A stretch of DNA of 7,452 nt from an uncultured Ignavibacteriota bacterium. GTDB taxonomy: Bacteria > Bacteroidota > Ignavibacteria > Tepidaquicellales > Tepidaquicellaceae. The notes beneath the pieces are model-generated. The model made no database searches, was not told where the DNA came from, and worked only from the letters and a program-made list of their open reading frames with translations. Below are positions 1 through 6,407 of this stretch, piece after piece. The DNA is taken from positions 1-7,452 of the forward strand of contig CAIUQV010000232.1 of assembly GCA_903901375.1 (NCBI GenBank), written 5' to 3'. The translations under genes were made by a program, and so were the position numbers. Each line of letters begins with the position of its first letter. The first letter of the stretch is position 1.

Positions 1-357
1 ATGAGGGACCTTCATTTCATTGTCAGCAAAATCAAATTTGTATGTTTTCGCATTAATCCATCCCAGTCCTACAGATTCCGATTCCTCACTTTCATCCGTC
101 ATTAATTGCATCCCAAGACAAATTCCCAGTACCGGTGTTTTCTCGACCAGTGCTTTTTGGTTTAGAATATCTTTTAATCCCCTGCTGTTCAGTTCCTGCA
201 TACCCCTGCCGAAATTACCAACCCCTGGCAATATCAATTTCTCGGCTGAAAGTATTTCGTTTGGCTCTGAAGATACCTTACTTTCAACTCCAATCTTTTT
301 AAGCATATTCTGAATCGAACCCAGATTACCTAATCCGTAGTTAACTATTACTATCAT
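1..357 (-). CDS. hisH: HisH-type glutaminase subunit, sugar-amidotransferase paralogue (3' end cut by window edge)
   Basis: This is the N-terminal 119 residues of a class I glutamine amidotransferase that hydrolyses glutamine and passes ammonia to a HisF partner. The reading runs in frame from the ATG at 355-357 to base 1. Visible marks are the HisH opening MIVIVNYGLGNLGSI, the oxyanion segment LPGVGNFGRGM (residues 43-53), and the nucleophile motif GICLGMQ with Cys80. The catalytic His-Glu pair of such enzymes lies further on and is outside the window; the piece stops at KVPH, just where the family's conserved PHMGWN begins. The start lies 1 nt after the stop of the WbpG-like gene, so it is probably translationally coupled to it. 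That neighbour makes a role in sugar amidination much more likely than histidine synthesis, although the sequence of HisH alone cannot separate the two. A hisF-like gene is expected directly to the left. Confidence 0.93.
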   Translation of the reverse strand, partial: MIVIVNYGLGNLGSIQNMLKKIGVESKVSSEPNEILSAEKLILPGVGNFGRGMQELNSRGLKDILNQKALVEKTPVLGICLGMQLMTDESEESESVGLGWINAKTYKFDFADNEMKVPH

Positions 358-358
358 C

Positions 359-1528
359 TTAATTTTTTATCACACAATATTTCACATAAAAACTCTTGTA
401 AACAATGTTCATTTTGTACAATACAAAGAACAATGGCCTGAATAATCTGAACAGTTTCTTATAATTCTTAAAATCTTTATGAGTTCTTGGTTCTTCATTC
501 ATTATTCCTGTAAACTCTTCATCCGATAGATCAAGTCGTTTTTTGAAATATTCGAGCAGCTCCGGCTCCAGGTATGGCGGCTCCGAATAAATTTTATATG
601 CTTCGTCTCTCGTCAAGTCACCTTTCCTTACAAGTGCACCAAGACTGTTGTTACGCTGGTCTATGCCGAATTTTATCGGGTTATAATAACTATGATGAAA
701 AGCCGTGATTCTGTTTTCAAGATGATGCCCGCCGTAGTACTCCCATCCGTAGTTTTTCATCAAAAAAGCTTTTGCATCTTCTTTTGAATACGGCAAATAC
801 CAGAATGGTCTTATACGCTTTATCCTTACAAAGATAGTCCAGTACAAAAATTTCATAAATGTCATATTCGGATAGCTTTTCATCTTCATCTTTCCGAATT
901 GTCTGTGAATATCTTTGATGTATCCTCCATCGAAATAGAAATATCCTATCGGAGAAACTCCTTCTTCAACGAATGAATGTCCTTCGAAAGAATATTTTAT
1001 ATTATGCTTTTTGCAGGCTCTGTACATTATTTCCGGAAATGCCAAATCTGTCGCAGCATCGAGCTCGGGCACTCCTGCACGGAAGAAAGATCCGAAGATG
1101 TCATCCATTTCCTTATTGTCAACAACGTATGTAAATAAATCCACATTTAGTGCCTTCGTCACCTTCCTGATGTTTTCAGTTGCAATCGCAGAATTCCAGG
1201 TATTGTCGTAATGCACTGCAAGCGGCCTTAGTCCGTACTGTATAGCCAGATAAAGCATATACGATGAATCCGTTCCTCCGCTTACCCCAACTGCAACATC
1301 GTACTTTTTGTTCTTACCAGCTTTCTTAACCTTTGCAACAATCTTTTCAAACTCTGCAATACCTTCCTTCGAACCTGTTTTGTATTCTTCCACAAACCCG
1401 TCAACCATTTTGCAATAATTGCAAACACCTTTCTCATCGAATATAATCCCCGGAATGCTGTCATCATAAATACACCTTGTACAGATTACTCTGTCACTGT
1501 TTACCAAATCCCTTCCCTGATACGTCAT
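359..1528 (-). CDS. wbpG: N-acetyl sugar amidotransferase (WbpG/PseA family)
   Basis: The 389-residue cytosolic enzyme belongs to the WbpG/PseA family. Family members use ATP and ammonia delivered by HisH/HisF to convert a sugar N-acetyl group to an acetamidino group, in O-antigen or pseudaminic/legionaminic acid synthesis. The N-terminus has two CxxC pairs (Cys16/Cys19 in VICTRC and Cys36/Cys39 in VCNYC), the family's probable zinc knuckle. An ATP-pyrophosphatase PP-loop follows, GVSGGTDSS at 81-89, and then AVHYDNTWNS at 104-113, where the PP-loop fold continues. The later segment FEGHSFVEEG is also typical of the family. The length is normal. The gene starts 1 nt after the asnB-type stop and ends 1 nt before hisH, so the three form one unit. 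The 3' end is strikingly AT-rich (about 22-25% GC over 361-480). The sugar substrate cannot be named from the sequence. Confidence 0.93.
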   Translation of the reverse strand: MTYQGRDLVNSDRVICTRCIYDDSIPGIIFDEKGVCNYCKMVDGFVEEYKTGSKEGIAEFEKIVAKVKKAGKNKKYDVAVGVSGGTDSSYMLYLAIQYGLRPLAVHYDNTWNSAIATENIRKVTKALNVDLFTYVVDNKEMDDIFGSFFRAGVPELDAATDLAFPEIMYRACKKHNIKYSFEGHSFVEEGVSPIGYFYFDGGYIKDIHRQFGKMKMKSYPNMTFMKFLYWTIFVRIKRIRPFWYLPYSKEDAKAFLMKNYGWEYYGGHHLENRITAFHHSYYNPIKFGIDQRNNSLGALVRKGDLTRDEAYKIYSEPPYLEPELLEYFKKRLDLSDEEFTGIMNEEPRTHKDFKNYKKLFRLFRPLFFVLYKMNIVYKSFYVKYCVIKN

Positions 1529-1529
1529 A

Positions 1530-3431
1530 TTAATTTACCGTTTCTCCGTTTAAAAATATTCTGCACCACCATTCAAAATTCATAAATGACCATATTAGCA
1601 ATCTATGATTTATCTTGTTATTCATGTGTTCATCAATAATCTTTTCTACATAATTTTTATTCAAATACTCGTAAGACACCGCTTTATTGTTTAGTAAAAG
1701 CTCTTTTACGTAACTTGCATTTTCGCCTCTGTACCAGCTTTCATCCGGCGCAGAAAATCCTTGCTTTTTCCTGCTAAGAATTTTCTCCGGAACAAAATCT
1801 GTCATTGCTTTCCTGAGCACATTTTTTCCGTCATCGTGAAGCTTATAAGATAAAGTTCTTTTCTTGTCTTTCAGTGCATTCTCATTTATTTTGGAAATTT
1901 CCTTGTCAAGATTATTCAGTTTATGCCTTACGGGTATCCTCTGCGCCACGTCCACAAGATGGTTATCAAGGAAAGGATACCTCTCTTCAAGACCGTGTGC
2001 CATGGACAATTTATCTCCCACTATCAGCAAACCGTTCAGAAAAGTCTTTATCTCAAAATACAATGAATTCTGAATGTGCTCTTCAGGAGAATGATAACTC
2101 AGCTTATCATTTGCCACAAAAACACTTTTAAAAATTTCTTTTGGAGAATTTACTTCAATATTCTTCAAAACACCTTCCTGAAACAAAAACTGTTTATCTC
2201 CATCGGGTACAAGTCTTTGCCAGTATGTATAGTAATTTTCAAAAAACTCATCTTTTGATAAAGAATGAAACACTCTGTAGTACCGCCAGGGATATCCACC
2301 AAACAATTCATCTCCGCCCGTTCCCTGCAGGCACACCTTCACGAACTTCGATGCCAGCTTTGATATATAATAATTCGGGTACGACATACCGACACGCAAA
2401 TCTTCCAGATGCCGGACAACTTTCGGCAAAGACCACCTTAAATCCCCGGCATTGATTACAAGTTCATACTGCTCTGTTTTAAAATGATTCGATATCAATT
2501 CCGCATCTTTTCTCTCATCATAATTTGTTTCTACACCTGTCACTTCCGACATATCAAATCCGCACGTAAAAGTATAAAGCCGTTTCATCTCCGCAGATGC
2601 TATAGCCGTAATCGAACCGGAATCCATCCCGCCGGATAAATACGCACCAAGCGGTACATCGGAAACTAACTGCCTTTGCACGGCGCTCCTCAGCCCGTTC
2701 ATCGTCTCATCCTTTGCATCCTCAAATGAAAGTTTTTCGTTCGGCTCCGAAAAGTTAAAATCCCACCATCTTTTCCCGCTCACTTCACCCGTATTTGAAT
2801 CTATAAAAATGCTGTGTCCCGCAGGAAGCAGTTTTATATCTGCAAAAAGTGTATTGTCAGAAAATAAATTCTGAAATGTGAAATACTCATTCAATGCATC
2901 TTTATTCAGAGATATTTTGTAATCCGGATGTTTCAGTATACCCTTTATCTCCGAGGCAAAAACAAATGACTTACCGCTATTCCAGTAATAAAGCGGTTTC
3001 ACGCCAAACCTGTCCCGCACAAGCATCAGCTTTCTTTCTTCCGCATTCCAGAAGGCAAAAGCAAACATACCATTCAGCTTTTCCACAAAACCAAACCCAT
3101 ACATCGCCAGCCCTTCCAGTATCACCTCAGTATCGCTCTTCGATTTAAAAACAACATTCTCTTTTTCAAGCCCGGCTCTCAGTTCTTTGAAATTATATAC
3201 ACATCCGTTGTAGGCAATCACGTACTTTCCGTCACCGGAAACCATCGGCTGATTTCCGTTTTCGGATAAATCCAGTATCGAAAGCCGCTTATGCCCCAGA
3301 CCGAAGTTCTCTTTCACGTAAAACCCCTCGCTGTCCGGTCCGCGGTGGTTCAGCTCATTTGCCATACCAACCACAACATTCCTGCTCACGGCACTCCTGT
3401 CAGTGTTCAATATTCCTGCAAACCCGCACAT
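1530..3431 (-). CDS. asnB: Asparagine synthase (glutamine-hydrolysing) family amidotransferase
   Basis: The 633-residue protein has two domains. The N-terminal Ntn-hydrolase glutaminase (about residues 2-215) begins MCGFAGIL, leaving Cys2 as nucleophile after Met removal; it has the RGPDSEG segment, Arg49 in HKRLSILDL, and SDTEVILEG at 99-107. The C-terminal synthetase domain (about 240-620) has the ATP PP-motif LSGGMDS (265-271) and GTGGDELFGGY (370-380). The generic reaction is ATP-dependent transfer of glutamine nitrogen to a carboxylate. Members inside O-antigen clusters, such as WbpS of Pseudomonas, are thought to amidate sugar carboxylates, so a glycan substrate is as plausible here as aspartate. 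The usual NGEIYN motif reads NGCVYN, which puts Cys77 at the position of Glu76 of E. coli AsnB, a glutamine-binding residue. The start is firm because Cys must be residue 2. It begins directly after the methyltransferase stop with no spacer. Confidence 0.93.
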   Translation of the reverse strand: MCGFAGILNTDRSAVSRNVVVGMANELNHRGPDSEGFYVKENFGLGHKRLSILDLSENGNQPMVSGDGKYVIAYNGCVYNFKELRAGLEKENVVFKSKSDTEVILEGLAMYGFGFVEKLNGMFAFAFWNAEERKLMLVRDRFGVKPLYYWNSGKSFVFASEIKGILKHPDYKISLNKDALNEYFTFQNLFSDNTLFADIKLLPAGHSIFIDSNTGEVSGKRWWDFNFSEPNEKLSFEDAKDETMNGLRSAVQRQLVSDVPLGAYLSGGMDSGSITAIASAEMKRLYTFTCGFDMSEVTGVETNYDERKDAELISNHFKTEQYELVINAGDLRWSLPKVVRHLEDLRVGMSYPNYYISKLASKFVKVCLQGTGGDELFGGYPWRYYRVFHSLSKDEFFENYYTYWQRLVPDGDKQFLFQEGVLKNIEVNSPKEIFKSVFVANDKLSYHSPEEHIQNSLYFEIKTFLNGLLIVGDKLSMAHGLEERYPFLDNHLVDVAQRIPVRHKLNNLDKEISKINENALKDKKRTLSYKLHDDGKNVLRKAMTDFVPEKILSRKKQGFSAPDESWYRGENASYVKELLLNNKAVSYEYLNKNYVEKIIDEHMNNKINHRLLIWSFMNFEWWCRIFLNGETVN

Positions 3432-4373
3432 CTATCTTTTTCTTGCTACAATTGTAAAACCTGCTTCCTGCTCGTTGAAGTGCTCTATATCAAGCGCGGC
3501 TTCATCGCAGTACTTCAGCATTTCTTCCTTCGTGTGCCTCTGGCAGTTCAGCGGTCTGTACCAGTCAAAATTAATATGGTTCATTTCTTCCAGATTAAAT
3601 TCTTCCCTGTAATACGCTTTAAAAATATTCCAGTAGAAAAATCTCTGCAGGTCGTATGAACCTTTTTTAATCCCAAGGTAAGGTATATCTTCGGGCACAT
3701 CAATCTTTTCTTTAATCTTCCCAAGCTCAATACCAAGCTTAGTCAGCGGTTTCAGCATCTCCCACGCCTCTTCATCGGAATATTTATTCAGCTCAAGGCG
3801 AATATGGTCATCCACAAATTCCCTTATCACCGCCTTCTTTGCATAAACGTAGAACAGGAACATTCCCCCGCTCCTGATTTTCTTCGCAAGATATTTCAGT
3901 GCTCTTTCGGTGCTGTCAGTATGGTGCATCACGCCTTCTGAAAAAATCAAGTCAACACTTTCATCTTCGATAGGCAAATCCAGAATACTCGCCTGAAGAA
4001 AATCTGCTTTGATACCCGCATCCCTGAACCTTTCCCTTGCCACATAAACAGCATCGGAAATATCCACACCCAGATAGTCGTTCTTGTTCAGCTCCTCGCC
4101 AAAAAGCAGCAACGCCGAAAAAGCACCGCCGCATCCCGCATCCAGAACAATCTTGCCACCGCCCTTCAGCCAGTCCTTCACAACCTCGTGCCTGTTATCG
4201 CAGTACCTTTCCACCAGCCAGTCCTTCATAGCTTTTTTAGAAGCTTCCGATTCGTAAGTATCGCGTCTCGACCACTGATACCCGAAAGCACTACCGGTCT
4301 GCGACTGCTCCTCTGTATATTCCAGAGTCTTATTCTTCCCGGACTTTATCCCTAATCTTTTAATCGCTGACAT
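3432..4373 (-). CDS. Class I SAM-dependent methyltransferase, glycan-cluster type
   Basis: The 313-residue cytosolic protein has a Rossmann methyltransferase core. SAM motif I is VLDAGCGGAFS (76-86), the acidic end of strand 2 is GVDIS (Asp104), and LDLPIEDESVDLIFSEGVMHH (131-151) gives motifs II/III. The N-terminal FGYQWSRRDTY segment (30-40) resembles the FGxQW stretch seen in methyltransferases of polysaccharide clusters. The acceptor is unknown; from context it probably methylates an activated sugar or a sugar substituent. Its TAG stop abuts the ATG of the asnB-type gene, and its start lies 9 nt after the exported-protein gene. The region 4081-4200 is about 56% GC, far above the end of the WbpG-like gene, so composition varies strongly within this operon. 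The family is certain; the substrate is not. Confidence 0.88.
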   Translation of the reverse strand: MSAIKRLGIKSGKNKTLEYTEEQSQTGSAFGYQWSRRDTYESEASKKAMKDWLVERYCDNRHEVVKDWLKGGGKIVLDAGCGGAFSALLLFGEELNKNDYLGVDISDAVYVARERFRDAGIKADFLQASILDLPIEDESVDLIFSEGVMHHTDSTERALKYLAKKIRSGGMFLFYVYAKKAVIREFVDDHIRLELNKYSDEEAWEMLKPLTKLGIELGKIKEKIDVPEDIPYLGIKKGSYDLQRFFYWNIFKAYYREEFNLEEMNHINFDWYRPLNCQRHTKEEMLKYCDEAALDIEHFNEQEAGFTIVARKR

Positions 4374-4382
4374 AAATTTTCT

Positions 4383-4784
4383 TTAGTGTTTATCATTCGT
4401 CTTGCACAAACCCACCACACTGTGGAAGACATCGTGCAAAGCAGTTAAATCCGTAAGGATTTCAGCGTCAGTGCAGTTAGCTTTAATCTTTGTGTTCAGA
4501 GCTTCGCTGCCCGCAACCAGCTTTGCTAAATTTTCCTGAATACCCGCAACATCTGCAAAGTCAGCAGGGATAGCGGATTTCTGCCAGGCAGCAGCCTTCT
4601 CCACCATCTCACCAATGCGTGAACGAATAGGACCAAAATCGCCGTCCTCAGCCGGATGGAAAGTTTCGCTCATAATACCGTGGAAATTATCTTTCTCTTT
4701 CCATTCCACCTTAGTTTGCGAAGTTGCAATTGACGAAACAAGTATCAGCAATGCCAATACAAAAAGTGCTGTTAGATTTTTCAT
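4383..4784 (-). CDS. Small exported, probably four-helix His/Cys protein of unknown function
   Basis: The 133-residue protein opens with a classical signal peptide: MKN, a hydrophobic run of about 15 residues, then IATSQ, with likely cleavage after Ser22. The mature part of about 111 residues looks all-helical, four amphipathic segments being suggested by eye. It has a notable set of possible ligands: His35 and His43 (NFHGIM and TFHPAEDG) near the front, and Cys104, His117, His121 and Cys127 (HDVFHSVVGLC) near the end. Periplasmic four-helix proteins with such residues often bind haem or metal, as cytochrome b562 does, but no CxxCH motif is present and function is not established. I recall similar uncharacterised Bacteroidota proteins but cannot verify this. 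It lies 21 nt after the DUF1801 gene and 9 nt before the methyltransferase, so it is probably co-transcribed with cytosolic genes whose role it does not obviously share. Confidence 0.82.
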   Translation of the reverse strand: MKNLTALFVLALLILVSSIATSQTKVEWKEKDNFHGIMSETFHPAEDGDFGPIRSRIGEMVEKAAAWQKSAIPADFADVAGIQENLAKLVAGSEALNTKIKANCTDAEILTDLTALHDVFHSVVGLCKTNDKH

Positions 4785-4805
4785 TTTCTTTAAATTAAAT
4801 TATAG

Positions 4806-5255
4806 TTAATAAATATTTTTGAGATTATAATTCTTTTTTTGCTTCAACCCAAAACGGATTGCCGCATCGAGCACATCTGCGTTTATGTCTTTCAGTGTTT
4901 TAAACTTTATGAAGTATCCCGTCACTTGTGCCTTGCCGATTTTTTTGCCGTATGTTTTAGCTAAGTATGTTTTATCTTCGATGCCGAGTATATAGACGGA
5001 TATTCCCACGGTGTTTGCGCTCAGACCGATTCGGTAAAACTCTTTTGTTTTTCCGTCGGCATATTTTATCGTGCGAAGTCCGTAGCCGATGTTTGGGTTT
5101 GAAACAACTTTTCCTTTTTCGTCCCTGCCATCCAGAAACCACAGTTTGCATTTTGGCGAAAGCCGGAGTATGTGTTTGTGCAGTGCTTCAAGCTCAGCGC
5201 GTTTTGCTTCGGGCTGGCTTGCGCTGTATTCTTTTATCTGTGCTTTTGTTGTCAT
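4806..5255 (-). CDS. DUF1801 domain protein
   Basis: The 149-residue soluble protein matches the DUF1801 (YdhG-like) family as found in Bacteroidota. Helical residues 1-30 are followed by CKLWFLDGRDEKGKVVSNP (36-54), NIGYGLRTIKYADGKTKEF (55-73), and an ISVYILGIED strand-turn segment (85-94). The end is helical (LKDINADVLDAAIRFGLK). No signal peptide or membrane segment is seen. The biochemical function of the family is unknown, although members often neighbour dihydrofolate-reductase-like and VOC genes, as here. The start ATG overlaps the TGA stop of the preceding reductase-like gene (ATGA, 5252-5255), so the two are translationally coupled. The lysine- and asparagine-rich tail after residue 138 is probably a disordered extension. 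Confidence 0.88.
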   Translation of the reverse strand: MTTKAQIKEYSASQPEAKRAELEALHKHILRLSPKCKLWFLDGRDEKGKVVSNPNIGYGLRTIKYADGKTKEFYRIGLSANTVGISVYILGIEDKTYLAKTYGKKIGKAQVTGYFIKFKTLKDINADVLDAAIRFGLKQKKNYNLKNIY

Positions 5256-5812
5256 ACGTTCTTTTCTGCGGAAGGTTTATAGTAATGTATTACGGCACCA
5301 CCGCTAAAAGTTTTTGTGTTTATGAGTTTCAGTACAGTTCGTTCTTTAATGTTTTCAAACAATGGCAAACCTCTGCCTGCAATTACCGGATGAATGCAAA
5401 TTTGATATTCGTCTATCAGTTTCAGATTTGCCAATGCTGTAATCAAACCGGGACTGCCAACGTATGCGTCCTTTCCCGATTGCTTTTTAAGTTCCGAAAC
5501 CTCAGTTTCAATATCCCGTTCTGCCAGCTTTGCACTTTTCCAGTCTAAACTTTTCAGCGTATGAGAAAAAACTAATTTCGGAGTTCTGTCCATTACAACT
5601 GCAAAATCGTCAATTGATTTGTTGCCCGTGGGATTCTCCAGCACGGTACGCCAGTATTCCATAAGCTGATACGTCACTCTTCCGTAAAGAACGATTCCTG
5701 CATTTCGTAACAGGTCTGCATAGTGCTGATGTATTTCGTCATCGGGAATTCCTGCTGTATGGTCTGCATTCCCGTCGAGCGTCATATTGATAGCTGCTAT
5801 TAACTTTCTCAT
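5252..5812 (-). CDS. Dihydrofolate-reductase-like protein (RibD C-terminal domain family), copy A
   Basis: The 186-residue protein has the dihydrofolate-reductase fold of the RibD C-terminal/YyaP-type family. Members are NAD(P)H-dependent reductases by fold, but most small stand-alone ones have no assigned substrate. Visible marks are the first core strand and loop MRKLIAAINMTLDGN (1-15), LYGRVTYQLMEYW (42-54), LVFSHTLKS (80-88), and the nucleotide-binding part YVGSPGLITALANLKLIDEY (117-136) followed by HPVIAGRGLPLFE (141-153). It is a full-length single-domain member without the RibD deaminase domain, so riboflavin synthesis is unlikely. It overlaps the DUF1801 gene by 4 nt. It is a paralogue of the gene at 6408-6956, with the same domain order and an ungapped match at the N-terminus. 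It is preceded by a 95-nt gap holding a short direct repeat, which may mark a promoter. Confidence 0.9.
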   Translation of the reverse strand: MRKLIAAINMTLDGNADHTAGIPDDEIHQHYADLLRNAGIVLYGRVTYQLMEYWRTVLENPTGNKSIDDFAVVMDRTPKLVFSHTLKSLDWKSAKLAERDIETEVSELKKQSGKDAYVGSPGLITALANLKLIDEYQICIHPVIAGRGLPLFENIKERTVLKLINTKTFSGGAVIHYYKPSAEKNV

Positions 5813-5854
5813 AATTTGTAATTCACGCGCCTGTGTGTTTAGTTCTGTTCATCG

Positions 5855-5894
5855 TGCACTTTTCGAAACCGCAAAGTATGTCTGCATTTTCGAA
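5855..5894. repeat. Pair of short direct near-repeats in the largest intergenic gap
   Basis: On the plus strand TGCACTTTTCGAA (5855-5867) and TGCATTTTCGAA (5883-5894) differ by one inserted C and start 28 bp apart. They lie in the 95-nt gap between the VOC gene and reductase-like copy A, 43-82 bp upstream of the latter's start. Between them, on the minus strand, is TACTTTG (5872-5878), one base short of the Bacteroidota -7 element TAnnTTTG. A tandem operator around a promoter for the reductase/DUF1801 pair is possible, but two short copies in an AT-rich spacer can also arise by chance. Confidence 0.35.
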
Positions 5895-5907
5895 TAAATA
5901 TTTGTTT

Positions 5908-6360
5908 TCATTTGCTGCCAATTTCTTCTGCAAGTCCGATAAGTATTCCTTCGGTTCCACGGATGTAGCATAGCCGGTACGAGTTTTCAAACTGAACCAC
6001 TTCTCCGACGAGCTTAGCACCAAGCTTTGTAAGTCTGGATACCATTTCGTCAATGTTTTCAACGGTGAACATAACACGCAGATAACCGAGTGCGTTCACG
6101 GGCGCAGTCCTGTGGTCTGCCTTAACAGGTGGTGTGATAAATTTTGAAAGTTCGATTCGGCTGTGACCGTCTGGAGTAACCATCATTGCAACTTCCACGC
6201 GCTGAGATTCAAGTCCTGTAACACGTCCTGCCCACTCCCCTTCTACCATCCCCCGCCATACGAGATTCAAGCCAATCTCCGAGAAAAACGATACAGCGTC
6301 GTCGAGTGATTCTACAACGATGCTGACATTGTCCATTCTTATTAATTTGCTTTTTTCCAC
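5908..6360 (-). CDS. VOC (glyoxalase/bleomycin-resistance fold) family protein
   Basis: The 150-residue soluble protein consists of two beta-alpha-beta-beta-beta modules. The first runs from RMDNVSIVVESLDDAVSFF (8-26) to HSRIELSKF (66-74). The second runs from GYLRVMFTVENIDEMVSRL (92-110) to YRLCYIRGTEGILIGLAEE (128-146). VOC proteins include glyoxalases, dioxygenases and drug-binding proteins. Here the usual ligand positions of metal-dependent members read Asn11, Glu70, Arg95 and Gly142, so a classical metal site is unlikely and no reaction can be assigned. The start used is GTG at 6358-6360, with AAAGAA about 6 nt upstream; an ATG at 6334-6336 (Met9) would also give a full domain, so the start is open. 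It lies between the two reductase-like paralogues, 47 nt after copy B and 95 nt before copy A. Confidence 0.88.
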   Translation of the reverse strand: MEKSKLIRMDNVSIVVESLDDAVSFFSEIGLNLVWRGMVEGEWAGRVTGLESQRVEVAMMVTPDGHSRIELSKFITPPVKADHRTAPVNALGYLRVMFTVENIDEMVSRLTKLGAKLVGEVVQFENSYRLCYIRGTEGILIGLAEEIGSK

Positions 6361-6407
6361 TTTTATTCTTTATTAAAATTCATTCAGTTGTTCCGTCTAT
6401 GCCTCTA

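Noticed and set aside
1..357. HisH read as part of a true histidine operon
   Set aside because: The adjacent WbpG-like gene at 1-nt spacing and the upstream glycan genes fit the sugar-amidotransferase HisH paralogue better. No other histidine gene is visible, although only the first 119 residues can be seen.
4799..4829. Two TATAAT-like hexamers on the minus strand ahead of the exported-protein gene
   Set aside because: The stretch is extremely AT-rich, the copy at 4824-4829 lies within the DUF1801 coding sequence, and no plausible -35/-33 element is found at the right distance. Chance is the simpler explanation.
4967..5548. Plus-strand open frame of 193 codons
   Set aside because: It lies wholly antisense to the DUF1801 and reductase-like copy A genes, its translation is rich in Cys/Arg/Phe without recognisable motifs, and both opposite-strand genes match known families over their full length.
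5823..6077. Minus-strand open frame of 84 codons overlapping the end of the VOC gene
   Set aside because: It reads the VOC coding sequence in another frame and shows no family motif. The VOC frame is complete to its normal C-terminus, so this is not a frameshifted continuation.
6361..6407. Possible terminator or small RNA between reductase-like copy B and the VOC gene
   Set aside because: The 47 nt contain no GC-rich inverted repeat followed by a T run, and no extended structure is apparent by eye.
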